Shown piece by piece: positions 24,855 to 37,300 of a stretch of 64,000 bases of DNA (position 1 is its first letter; each line of letters begins with the position of its first letter). Location: contig JAITYX010000030.1 of NCBI GenBank assembly GCA_021018815.1, positions 1,069,001 to 1,133,000 of the forward strand. The letters run 5' to 3'. The DNA comes from Talinum fruticosum. Its lineage: Eukaryota; Streptophyta; Magnoliopsida; Caryophyllales; Talinaceae. A model generated the notes under the pieces. It worked only from the letters and a program-made list of their open reading frames with translations. It did not search any database and was not told where the DNA came from. Position numbers and translations under genes: made by a program.

Positions 24855-26942
24855 CTACTCAATTGACACATCCAAGTAATCTCCAATCTAAAAAATCAGA
24901 GAGTAATTAGGTAACAGGAGATGCTCGAATTTGGCATTTGATCAACAAGCATAGGAGCAGGTAGGGATATCTGCATGATTTTATGTTACCTGGAAGTTTA
25001 TTTCAGCCAAAGCCTTGTTGTCATCTAAGCGTCTCTTATTTGCATTGGATAACGTTTCTCCCACCTACCACATTGATAGTAAGGTATTAAAACTTGTTGA
25101 GACAGGAAACTCCATCCAAATCGAAACATATATGATATTGAGGACTACAGGTAGATTTCAACCAACAAGTAAACAGAGTGAAAGCAGATAAAGAATACAT
25201 GTTTGTAATCTGCTACTTAAATAGGCAATTGAATACAACCTTTCTCACTTGCATGCGACCATTTTTATCGGGATATACAACTGCAAATGACAATTTTGCA
25301 TCTCGTCTCCTAGCGCCTGGAGAAACTTCTTTCACCTGAAAGTAACTACACTCAGTATTCCTCATCATTCAGACCCGTGGGTATGGGTGGGGCAAGGGAG
25401 AAAATACAATTGAAGGTGAAAATTCTGAGTGTAAGTGACACACAAGATCAGTTAACTCCCGGAGAGTAGCATCTTTCCATGTATAAATTTGAACCTCATC
25501 CTTTGGTTCCTTGCCTCTCACTGCAAAATCTTCCTGGGTATGATGACCCCCAATCTAGAGAAAATAGGGAATGGAAATAATCACAAAAACATCTAATAAA
25601 CAGCTAAACAGAAAGCAGCAGCTAGACAATGAAACAGAGATATCAACAGGTTCAACTCATTTTTAGTGCAAAAATATATTTGAAAGACCAAGAAAAACAA
25701 AGATATTTGTTTAGCAGCAAATAATGCCACAGAAAAAAAAAAATTCAAAAAGAAATTCTACTAGGGAAGGCGTCATGTCAGCCCCAAATAGATCGATTCA
25801 TTTAAATTGGATTTCAGGACATCAGCACCTTCATTCATTTTCCGAGACGAGATTGATAGCAAGTCAAACTAATAAGCCCTTCTGTACTAAAAGTATATAA
25901 CTTGAACAATGGAATGACTGAAGTTTCATTTTGACCAATGAAGTTATTATCTGCATGAGATACATCTTGTGTAAAGAAGATATGCAACTCCCACTATTCA
26001 ATGCCAAGATTAGTGATGCAATCCTTCTTTTGGCATGAGCTGAATGAATGTATAGCTCCAGAGTGGAGAAATGGCTACATAATGTGCTTAAGTAAAGCTG
26101 AGAAAATAACAGAAAACCAAATTGCCATGCCATCATACCTTGGTGAAAACCCGAAGCAACAATGGACAAGTCTGCAGCACAAATGAACAGCACATCAACT
26201 CAATACGATCTCGAAACAACACAACACATAAAGAGAAATATGCAATTCCCATAACATCCAACCAAGAGTTTTTAAGCCAAGTTCAAATTTCCAAAATTTA
26301 CTGTATTGAGCTGTAAGATCCTTCAAGAAAGACATAGTTGGATATAACAAGTTGCAAAAGCATTTCACAGATTCATTAAGGGTAAACTACTACTCAACTG
26401 TAATTGATAGAAAGCATGCCCAAGTACTGAAACCCACAATGTAACTGACACTTTTACTACTGAAAACACAAGTTCTTCAAGCAAAAGATGATCACTTCCT
26501 ACCCTCCAATTAATAATCACCTGAAACCACAGCTAATTGCTACTCAAAGCAATCAAAATAAGCCCCCTCCCACCCCAAAATAAAATCTTTAATCTCAGCA
26601 ACATTGAAAACCAATCCAAAACCCTAAATTCCAGATACAAAACCCCAATTAGATTGGAAGAAACATATGCCAAAGCTAAAAAGGCAAGAGCTTCAGCGTG
26701 GATATTTGAAGGAAGAGACAATAGAAACAAAGGACAAAAACCGAGAACCAGTAAAAAGGAGGGTTAGGAAGGAGTTGGACCTTCTCACGATCGACGACGC
26801 TCTGCAAGCGGGGCCGAGATGGAGGCGGGCCGGGTGGAGGAGGGAGAGGGCGGCCGGCGAGTCTGGATGGATGGATGCCGGAGGCGGCGGCGCCACCCGG
26901 CCTTTCTCTCTCCTCTCTGCCTCTCTTCCTCTCCATTGCCAT
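24855..26942 (-). CDS. SAP18: histone deacetylase complex subunit SAP18
   Basis: Six minus-strand exons: 26942-26781, 26171-26139 (33 nt), 25554-25444, 25335-25240, 25064-24990, 24887-24855. All join in phase 0 and give 169 aa. SAP18 is a nuclear, ubiquitin-fold protein of Sin3-HDAC and exon-junction (ASAP) complexes. The family signature is clear: VDREK at the end of exon 1, TCPLLLRVFTK in the 33-nt exon, then GGHHTQEDFAVRGKEPKDEV, QIYTWKDATLRELTDL, KEVSPGARRRDAKLSFAVVY and the C-terminal IGDYLDVSIE. The low-complexity proline/arginine N-terminus is usual in plants. The start is the first in-frame ATG (26942); another lies two codons later. The first donor (AAG|GTCCAA) is weak. Confidence 0.94.
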
Positions 26943-26949
26943 TTCCAAT

Positions 26950-27850
26950 TTTCCGTTTGTCGGACGCTGATGACAAGTAAGGCACCAAGAGGAACTAAAG
27001 AAAGGAAAATGGGTCGGGTCAAGCTAGCACAACAACCCGTATCTATGCAAATTGGTCATTCAATACGACTTTGGGTTGGGTTAGCTTTGGTTAAATTATG
27101 TTTAGTTTTCTTATAAAAACAAAAAATAATTTAAACAGTGATAAATATGCAGGTTTTAATTCAGATATTTTTAGTTTTCGAATCAACTTTGTATTAATTG
27201 CTATTTTAAATATTGTTTCGGATATATATTTATGTAACTTTATTTATATAAGTAATTTCGTTCACGATAGATATGACTAAAATATTTACTACGAGTATAA
27301 TTTTTCTTAGCTAAAAACGCACTCAAATAAATTTATAAATATACAGACAAATTATAAGATAGATGATCCAAACCATTGAATTTTTTTTTTCGAAACTATA
27401 TAATATAAGAACTCACAATTTATATAATAAAATATACTCCTATTTATTATATACTTTTGTTCATTGTAAATTAAAATCCGCCAAACAACTTTCTACATGA
27501 CATGAATAAATAAAGAAGAAAATGAGGGCATTGAAATTCCCACATCTATAAATAAAAATTAGAGGTTGGTGTAGGCAACCATATCTTCTATTTGATTCGA
27601 ATGAATTATTTGGTTGGCTTACGTGGGTCTCTAAAAAATTGTAGTCGTTGAATTATTTTTCAATAAAATTGTATGCAAATATTTTCATAACCAAAAAATA
27701 AAACAAGACTTTATCCTTAAACAGAACTTGCTCGCACGTTTTATTGAGGAAGAAACACCGATGCTTATGGACGTATTTTTATATATTCATGCATCCCATA
27801 TTCGTGACAATCACTACGGTTTTTCCATGCATATTTCACTTTTCTTGTGT
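26950..27850. other. intergenic region between divergent SAP18 and expansin genes
   Basis: SAP18 reads left and the expansin reads right, so this roughly 1-kb stretch contains both promoters. It is AT-rich with no other gene visible. Confidence 0.55.
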
Positions 27851-27851
27851 G

Positions 27852-27860
27852 TATATATAA
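27852..27860 (+). promoter_or_regulatory. TATA box of the expansin gene
   Basis: TATATATAA lies about 77 bases before the ATG at 27937, followed by a short leader. Confidence 0.6.
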
Positions 27861-27936
27861 GAGGAGCTTTCAATGTGTCGCATAAATCAGTCAAATTTAG
27901 TGTATAATTCAAATTAGTCGCTTGGAAAACTTAGTC

Positions 27937-29335
27937 ATGGCATTGCAAGGATGGACGATATTCAGTTGTTTTGTCTTTGTAGAGGGATTACTCGTGGTAT
28001 TATTGGGCATCGTGGGATCGTCGGAGGGAATAGTTATCACCGGCTGAGCCAAAATGACAAGTACAACAACTATAAGTCGAGCCATAGCAATTACGACTTC
28101 AAACCGAGCCAATGGACTCTTGCTCATGCTACCTTTTATGGCGATGACACCGCATCTGCTACCATGGGTAATTAATCATATATAATTTTTAATTTTCATT
28201 CATTTTTTACCTTCTCAATTATTTATATTACTGAACTAATTTCTTCCTTTTTTTAAAAAATGAAACTCATTAAGGTTCAATAATTAAGTACACATGAATA
28301 ATGAAGAATAAGATAAAATAAAATAAAAATGTACACATGCATGTATTATATTGTATATACATCTTTCTAATCTTCTTAATTTCTTTGACATTTTGTTGCT
28401 AATTAAAATCATAGGGGAGCTTGTGGGTATGGAAATCTGTTCAACAATGGGTATGGGATAGAGACAGCAGCGTTGAGCACAGTATTGTTCAACAATGGGT
28501 ATGCTTGTGGGAGATGTTATCAGCTAAAGTGTGTGGAATCACCATGGTGCACCCGCGGGGGCTATGGTGGTGGTGGAGCCTCAACCATCACCGTCACTGC
28601 CACCAATCTCTGCCCTCCCAACTGGTATGAACCCTCCGATGCCGGTGGCTGGTGCAACCCGCCCCGACAACATTTTGATCTCTCCAAACCCGCATTTGAG
28701 AAACTAGCATTTTGGAAGGCTGGTATCATCCCTGTCATGTACAGAAGGTATGTATATATGTACTTCTGTTTTCCATGTATGTGCACTTCGTAAATTTACT
28801 GTATATATAAGAGAACCGATCAATGGATGAGTTGATTTAAGTAAAGAACAATGCAAATCATATCAGTCCATTTTTTCTACTCTTATGGATTGAACCAATA
28901 ATTCAATGAATCAAGTTGAATCGTGATCGAGTCAAGTAGAATCAAGCTAAGAGTTTTGACTATTACTGAGCTCGAACCCTCGATTTTCATTATCGCTGCT
29001 TCTCTATTGTGGGTGGCAGGGTTCCCTGTGAGAGGAAGGGAGGAATAAGATTTTCATTCCAAGGGAACAGATATTGGCTGTTGGTCTATGTAATGAACGT
29101 CGGGGGTGCCGGAGACATCTCTCAAATGTGGGTCAAAGGCAGCAAAACAGGGTGGATAAGTATGAGCCACAATTGGGGTGCTTCATACCAAGCCTTTGCT
29201 CAGTTGGGAGGCCAAGCTCTCTCCTTCAAAATCAAGTCTCTCTCCACAGATGAGACCACCATCGCCTACAATGTCGCCCCGTCGTACTGGAGCCCCGGCA
29301 TGACATATCAGTCTACTGTTAACTTCCGACCATGA
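27937..29335 (+). CDS. alpha-expansin (EXPA), two apparent frameshifts
   Basis: A secreted cell-wall-loosening protein. Exons are 27937-28167, 28415-28747 and 29020-29335. The ATG at 27937 opens a good signal peptide ([20 protein letters not shown]), but that frame stops at a TGA near 28045. The mature sequence ([20 protein letters not shown]) is in another frame; one extra G in the run at 28026-28028 would join them. Exon 2 is also one base short: one more G at 28414-28417 would give [11 protein letters not shown]. Both repairs give 293 aa. Domains: six-stranded double-psi barrel with [14 protein letters not shown], cysteines and the HFD motif ([13 protein letters not shown]), then the CBM63 domain in exon 3 ([12 protein letters not shown]). 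Intron positions match EXPA genes. Either two base-calling errors or a recent pseudogene; I favour errors. Confidence 0.85.
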
Positions 29336-29339
29336 TTTT

Positions 29340-31165
29340 ACCAATCCCATCTTCACATATATTCTATGTGTTCAGAAGAAGCTGAGGATGTATTAGTTTC
29401 TTGTATTTTCTGTTGTCTACAGGCACTAGCTAGTACCGGTCTCTCTTGAGTATTCATCAGGGATTTTTTTGGGCATACCCTTGATATGATATCATGAATA
29501 ATTCTGAATAAGTATGAACTCGATCGCTTGTAATAATCGCTATAGTTTTATGGTTATTCTTGAATGATTTAGATGCGCAATATATGAATATACGTATTTA
29601 AGAACTATATGACATACATATATTTAAGTTAATTATAGAAGGTCTAAGATATATATATACTTATTTCGCGTATGTCTATTTGATCATTTTTCCTTTCTTA
29701 TAATCTTGAGAATTTGATATTTGTGCATAATCTAACATATTACAGATAATGCAAGTTATGAATATTACCACTCTACATCTCCCCATTGCTTCTTGGGCGT
29801 ACCTTTTATTTGCTTTTCATGGTCGCGTGCCTTTTAGCCACTGCCTTTAATCTAATTTCAAAAAATTGAGATGAAAAAAGAAAAGGAAAAAGAGATGATA
29901 TGCATATGCATATGCAAACACACTGTTACAGATAAAAACACTATCAAATGGAGACGGAGTCATCTCATGGGTCATGAAACTTGAGCAATTAAAGTCAAAA
30001 AAGTTGCCGGCTATGTAATGTAATGTCACTCTTTCTTTTTTATTATTTTTCAAACTGTCTATTCAGGCAAAAAAAAAAAAAAAAGTTGTAAAAAGACATC
30101 AGTACCTCAAATTTGTGCAAAATGACTAGACTTGAATCACAAATACGAAATTGTTTAAGTGGTTGACATTTATTTCTTTTAAGTAAAGTGTATAAGTGAC
30201 GAGAGAATTTTGTCCATGAACATTAGCTTGACTTCAATAAACCGAGTTCTAAAACATTCCGATAAGGACTGTTATGGAGAAGAAAAGTTGATATACCTTC
30301 TCCACTAGGCGCAAAGTGACAGTTAGAATTCAATTCAGAGACACGATATCAACACAATGAATGATTTGCAGGTTGAGCCCTAGAGAGGAAGATTTACACA
30401 TGCCCTTCCCTTCTCTCTCATGAGCAGTACTCCTGAGCACGCCCCTGTCGCCTTTTTCTTCACCCTTTTATCATATGAATGATCATCATCACCCTCACAC
30501 TATCCCTTAATCATTCCTCTCCACCTCCTTATTTTGTCACTTGACTTTGACCCTTTCCCCCCTTTGTTTTCCCTGTGGGTCCAAACAACTTGCCCTTTTA
30601 AAATACCACCAGATCCAATTTGCCCTTTAAAACATTTTCACATATGTAGTACCAAGTTTGTATTCATAGCTCTTCATCTTGTGTATGTACCATTTACATC
30701 ATGGTCTCCATCCCCTAATCTGCATATCGAACTAATACGTAGGCGTCATTTAGTTTAACCGATTCTCGTTAAAGATGTCGGATAGTAATAGTCAAATTTG
30801 TCTCAGTATTGACCAAGTATCGCTCCGTTTATATCATAAGTCATGAAAAGAGAGAAGAGAAGGTGACAGTGCTGAATAAGTCACTAAAGCAAGTGAAGTA
30901 GACAACTCTTGGCTTGTAAATAAAGTATGCGATAGAAATACATGCATTGGCAAAAACACAGCTATGAGCTGCAATGTAGCATAACATAATCATCCCCCAC
31001 CTCCCACATAACCCATGGGAGAAGGAGGGGGAATCCTTTCCCCTAAAGCTATCATTGCTGATCTAAAGTATATCTCCCTATCTTAATTAAACACCAAGCC
31101 CATGGGAAAAACAAACATCTACTTTACTTTCCCCTTGTCATTCTCCCTCTTTCCCTGTTCCACCC
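29340..31165. other. intergenic region between the expansin and DUF1191 genes
   Basis: It contains the expansin 3' UTR at the left, an A-rich run near 30069-30084, and the DUF1191 promoter at the right. No further gene is supported. Confidence 0.5.
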
Positions 31166-31173
31166 CTGCTTCT

Positions 31174-31182
31174 CTATAAGCC
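31174..31182 (+). promoter_or_regulatory. TATA-like box of the DUF1191 gene
   Basis: CTATAAGCC lies about 165 bases before the ATG at 31343, within a pyrimidine-rich core promoter. Confidence 0.45.
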
Positions 31183-31342
31183 TCCCTCACTCTTTCTAGT
31201 CTCTTCCTCAATCCCACTGAAAAAACCCAAAAAAAGCTGCTGAACTTTCTAACGTCTTTCCATTGAAGAACACCCTTTTTCAGATCCTCACTAGGCTCAT
31301 AAAATCATCACTGGAACCTTAATATTCCTCACTGTAACCCAT

Positions 31343-32301
31343 ATGGGCTCTGTTTCTCCCCTGTTTTTAACACTTCTTCTGATCCTCTCAACGTATCCTC
31401 CACCATTATCGTCATCAGTATTGCCATCAAGAACAGAGAAACTCTTAGCAACAGAAGAGGATCAGACTGCTATTACTGTTCAATCACCTCGGCTTCTTGA
31501 TCTGATCATCAGAGACTATACAGTCAAGCTATTCGACGAGGGGAATTTCAAGACAGGGATGCTAAGCAAGGTGCATCTACCGGTAAACCTCTCTGGCATT
31601 GAGGTTGACACGGTGAGGTTCCGGTGTGGAAGCCTAAGAAGATACGGTGGCCGAGTCGACGAGTTTCACATAGGCAAAGGTGTGACCATCAACCCTTTTG
31701 TGGAGAGAGTCATATTGATCAAGCAAGAGGTTGGGTTTAATTGGTCAACCTTATACTATAATACTTATAATTTGGATGGGTATGAACTTATCACACCAAT
31801 ACTAGGGTTATTGGCCTACAATGGAGGGAATGATGATCAAAATGTTAGTACTCCTGAACCATTTGAGCTAGAGATCATTGCTAGTGAAATCCCAATTAGG
31901 GTTTACTTCACTAATGTCACTAGGGTCAAGGGCATTAGTGGAAAAATGCCCTATTGTGCTTATTTTGAAGGGCAAAGCAAAATGACCTTGGCTAGCATGG
32001 TGGCACCAAATGTTTGTGAAGCCACGAAGATGGGGGCCATATCGGGCTCGTGATCGAGGATAACGGGTTGTTGGACTCACCATCGCAGTATACGAGGAAG
32101 ATGAGCCAGTGGAAGGTGGCTCTAGTAAGCTCCATTGGCGCGGTATTGGGTGCATTCTTGCTAGGGTTGCTCTTGATTGCCATGTTTGTTAAGGCCAAGA
32201 AGAGGTCCAAATTGGAAGAGATGGTGAGAAGGGCATATGAAGAGGAAGCTTTGCAAGTGTCCATGGTTGGGCATGTGAGACCCCCTCCCTCCCGTAATTG
32301 A
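31343..32301 (+). CDS. DUF1191 family membrane protein (function unknown)
   Basis: A single-exon gene. The N-terminus is a signal peptide (residues 1-25, SPLFLTLLLILSTYPPPLSS). A conserved extracellular part follows (RLLDLIIRDYTVKLF; VNLSGIEVDTVRFRCGSLRR; MVAPNVCEATKMG). Near the C-terminus is one membrane helix (SSIGAVLGAFLLGLLLIAMF) and a basic cytosolic tail (KAKKRSKLEEMVRRAYEEEA). The order matches the plant DUF1191 family, whose biochemical role is not known. The frame breaks at 32030-32038: the first frame stops at 32051, and the helix and tail continue in another frame. One added G in the run at 32031-32035 gives ...MGGHIGLVIEDNG and a 319-aa protein, as expected for the family. I read this as one gene with a one-base error rather than two. 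Confidence 0.85.
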
Positions 32302-32309
32302 ACTTACGT

Positions 32310-34280
32310 GAGTATACATAGGACGCTATTTTTTCCTTTTCTTCAATCACTTGAGCAAGTTGTTGATGATTCAATTCTTTTTGTAACTCTAGTTTGTAAT
32401 TTATGATTAAGTGAAGGTGGTTGAAGAACAATAAGTTGAATAAATGGTTTACATGATCACCTTATTAGCGTAATTCGACATATTAATTGTTTTTTCAGAG
32501 AATTTTTATTAGTTATATTAGTGTATCAGAACTGTCTTACTAGATCAAATAGGAAATACGAGTCTCTTGTCAAATTACAAACCCTATGTGGATATGTGAA
32601 CTTAATATTCGGTGCACCAGTAGACAAAGAATATAGCTCAATCAAGCGGATAGGGTCCATCTCGATAAGTTACGTATAAAATGTCTCTCGTTAGCAAGGT
32701 GTAACCCAATTATTTTCTCTATTTTATTTCTCAAATATTGAAATAAACACGTCGTGTTTAAATTATTTTAAATTAAATTCAATCCTCCCTTAAAAAAATG
32801 GGTTAAAAACAACAAGAATTCAATTTCAATGGATAGTTTGCATGGTGGTTAGACTTGGGCTTGGGGTCTCTAGACAGAGGGCAGTACTTGGGCCTGAAAA
32901 CTTGGAGTTGGATTGGGCTTCACCTTGCTATCAACCCATTGATTGTTCCCCTAGGCCCAAGCCCAACAATGAAGACCACTCTGGTACTTCTGTCAGTAAT
33001 AATCTTTAATTTACAGAAAAATTCAGCAAGGAAAAAAGTAAATAATTATGACATTTTTGTAGAGATTAAAATTAATTAAATCCTGGAATTTGTCTGGAGT
33101 AGTTGAGAATCATGATAGATAATCAAGTTTATTAAAAGACTTGACAATATTTTTGGCAGACAGAGATTTGTTTTTTTGCTCCAAGTAGAGTTAGACAATC
33201 TGAATGCAAGGTTGGATGATCTTGTTAATTTATGGCTTTATTATCAAGGTTAAAAAATAAATAAATAAAAATTTACCTTTTTCCTTTTTTTTTTGAGGGG
33301 ATTAAAAAAATTAATCACATCCTTCCAAAAAGAGAAAAAGATAAAAGTGTAAAGTATGTGAAATTTGCTAGAATTATTCATATATTTGTGAAAGGGTCCA
33401 TTTGTTGTTATGCTTGTCACTGTGGGGCATTAAGGCATCTTGCTTTTTTATGCCCAAAAAAGAAAAAGGGTTTTTTTGGAAAAGAAAAATACCATTAAAA
33501 GGATGCTCTATACTCACTAGCCTCAAATTCATCAATCTAAATATTCTTATTTATTCTTTCTTGTTAAGGAAGAGTTCTCGGATTTTTAAAAAATAATTAT
33601 TTTTAAATTAATATTAAAATTTAGTTAGATTGGCTTAACTTGATTTAGATTTTAAAATAAGAATATTGATTCATATAAATGCGAAAAGTAATGAACTCAA
33701 ATATAATAAAATATGTAATAAATTTCAAGTGAAAAACAATTCGCCATCTGAAAATGGCAACTATCAAAGAAAACAAAGGTGAGAAATACTTATTGATCAT
33801 AAAATACACGGTAAACTTTACTATTAAATTGTTTATAACACTTGCACGTAATAAACAGTATATAATTCTACAAGCGGTAAAATTTATTATATAAAATTTT
33901 AAATCAATTTATCGATAAGGTTGGTTAACTATTACATATTTTTGTGAGTTACAAGACATGTTATCAAGTAAAGTGTGTGAAAAATTTCCATTCTATTTAC
34001 ATGAATATTAGCTTGCCTAACAATCCAAGAATTTCTTTTTTTTTATTTTCTTTAAAAAATGAATAAATGGAAAATCTCAACACCAACCCATGCTGAATTT
34101 CCAATTTTGACCCAAGTATTTTCCCGCAAGGAACCTACTTTCCTCTTCCAGCATACCCTTTTTTCCCGGGAAAATTAACAGCCACTGATAAACTACCCTC
34201 CTCATCCTCAACAGTGAAATCTTCCGGTGTTTTTCCCAATTCTCTGTCTTCTTCCCGATCTCACCCACCCGGCTAAATTT
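32310..34280. other. intergenic region between the DUF1191 and FZR genes
   Basis: AT-rich with no supported gene. The right end (34275-34310) is a CT-rich leader typical of plant 5' UTRs and belongs to FZR. Confidence 0.5.
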
Positions 34281-34366
34281 CTCTCTCTTTCTCTCTCTCT
34301 CTCTCCCTAGGGTTTCCAGATCCCATCGCCATCAATAATTCTTAATTCCCACATTTTCTTCAATTA

Positions 34367-37300
34367 ATGGAGGAGGATCTCCCTTCCTCTTCCTCATCAC
34401 CACCCGATTCGAAGCTCCCGATCAATCACCCCAGATCAGAGATGGAACCCTCCACCCCATCTCGCCATGTCGAGCGTCTGATCAATGCCAATCACCACCC
34501 TTCCCCTTCTCGAACCATCGTCGGAGATCGCTTCATTCCATCGAGAACCTCCTCTAATTTCTCTCTCTTCAGCGTTACTTCTCCTCGGGGCGGAAAGCCC
34601 GATGGGACCCGGGAAGACTCTTCCAGCACCTACACTGCCCTCCTTCGGGCCGCTCTATTCGGGCCCGATTCCGGGTTCCCGTTTCCGGGTACCCCAGATA
34701 AAGGATTCGGGTCTTCGCCCCTAATCGGAATATTTTCCGGTTTAAGTCCGAGACTAAGCGGGCATTGCCGTCTTTGATGCCGTTTGGACCGGACGATTCG
34801 CTCCCCGGTGTTAATTATAGCCCCGTCAAGACTCCCAGGAAGGTTCCCAGGTCTCCGTATAAGGTAAATTGTAGTCGGCAATGTTTTTCCTTTTTTTAAT
34901 TTTTGGCTAAAGAAATTGTTTTTGTGCTTGGAATTGGCCAAAAATTGGGTCTGAGAACACATAATTTTGTGGGCATTGTTGGATTGTTCAACTGCTTAAG
35001 AAAGTTGACTTCTTGCGGGGATTGAAGTTGACCAGGACTGGAACTATGTTTGCTGAGACTTGGAAATTTTGGCAAATTGTGCTCATGCAATTGGTTTTGC
35101 CTTATGTTTTTCCTAATTTTTGGGTTTTATTAGGTACTGGATGCGCCGGCATTGGAGGATGATTTTTATTTGAACTTGGTGGATTGGTCTTCCCACAATG
35201 TGCTTTCAGTGGGATTGGGCAATTGTGTTTACTTGTGGAACGCTTGCAGTAGCAAGGTGAGTAAGTTCATAACATTGATGATTAGATCTTTTTGTGCAAT
35301 TTTTGGTTTGATTGCCTCTAATCAGAGGATCTTCTTTTCGGGATAGGGGTGGTTTCTCTTGGTGTGAACATTGCGATCTTGCACTCTGATGAACACTTTC
35401 TTTTTTTCTTTTTTTTTTTTGGGGGGGAGGGGGTTTGTAATCTTTTTTTTTTTTTTTTTGCTGTGCCTGTAGGGTATACACAGTCAGTTCTTGAATGCTT
35501 CATTTTTGGAGATTCTTTTGCTGATTTTACTTTTGCCTTATTTGCAATGATATGTATGTGCAGGTGACAAAGTTATGTGACTTAGGAGCTGATGACAGTG
35601 TTTGTTCAGTGGGATGGGCTCAACGAGGGACACATCTTGCTGTTGGTACAAACAATGGCAAAGTTCAGGTGATTATATGCGTAGTCCTACTAAAGTGAAA
35701 AATTATTGCCCTCAGATGTTAAGATAGAGGCTACGGAATGTTTTGTATTGTTTGGGACTTTGGGGATCATGATGCTGATGATGGTATCTCTGTTTTTAGA
35801 TTTGGGATGCATCTCGTTGCAAGAGGGTTCGAACTATGGAGGGCCACCGGATGCGTGTGGGTACCCTGGCATGGAATTCATCTGTGTTATCATCTGGTAG
35901 TCGGGATAAGAATATCTTCCAGAGAGACATACGTGTTCAGGATGATTATGTCAGTAAATTATCAGGACACAAATCAGAGGTTTGACCCAACTACTTCATT
36001 GCACTGTAGTTCTGCTACACCTACATGTGATGTGTTACTATGGCTTAAAGGAATTTTGTTTTGCCATTTTGTGACTTTCTAAACACATTTCTTTTATCTC
36101 CCCTGTGCAACCTGGCTAACTAATATATTTCATTTCAGGTCTGTGGGCTGAAGTGGTCTTATGATAACCGCGAGCTAGCGTCAGGTGGAAATGACAATAG
36201 GGTGAGTCTCTCAAGTTATACCTCAAGTTTTTCCTGTAGCTTATGGCTGGACTTACTTTATAGTTTATATTCTATTGTCGTTTTACAGCTATTTGTGTGG
36301 AACCAACATTCGACACAACCTGTCTTGAAGTATTCTGAGCACACAGCAGCTGTGAAAGCGATTGCTTGGTCTCCCCATCTTCATGGGCTTCTTGCATCGG
36401 GCGGTGGTACAGCTGATCGTTGTATTCGTTTCTGGAATACTACTACAAACTCACAGTTGGGATGTGTGGACACTGGTAGCCAGGTTAGCTAATTTCCATT
36501 TTCTGATTCGTATCTCCTAGCTTTGCTGTCATATATGCATGGCTTTCCATCTTTGAATTTGGAGCTATTGGCACTTCTTTAGCTTCTTGTTCTTGACCCT
36601 TGTTTGTTCCTCCTCAATCTTGGATTGAAGAAATCTTCCTCTGGGTGGTATGGTTTTTTTGGTATTTGTGGCTGAAATTCAAGTTTAAGCATAGCATTCT
36701 TTTTCCTTTTTGTTTTTTGGTTGGTGGTTGAAGGATAGTATCAAATTTTTAACATACCCATGGGCCATGCCTTAATAGTTAGGGCATCATATCAAATCAG
36801 CAACCAAAAACTAACCCAAAACTTATACCATGGACCCGGTGACATGGCAAAATTTAGGAGAGGAAATCTTATCTTTTTTTGGAAAGGAGACCATGGAAAT
36901 AGGGGGTTTATAAAAATTAAAATAAAATACCATTTATAATAACTTGAGTCTATAAACCTGGGTCCATGGTATAATTTGTAAAACTAATGTGCCAGTATCT
37001 TATTGTAACTGCCAAGGGAAAAGTGATATCATTTGAAAGACACTTTCTTGTGCATTGATGGAAAGTAGTTGCTGCGAAAGAGTTCTACGGTTGTGTGTGG
37101 GGTAATAGGGGAATTACAGAACATAATATTTTCTTGACAAATATGGTTGAAAGCTGATTGAGGAAGCTTTTGTGGACACGAGTTCCTTGTTGTGCTGGGT
37201 TGTTTTTATTTTGATTCTCCATTAGGTCATCTTCTTGCAGAGAAGTTATTTATTGTATGATGTTTAGAGGACTGCAATTAATCACCCAAGTCCAGATTCT

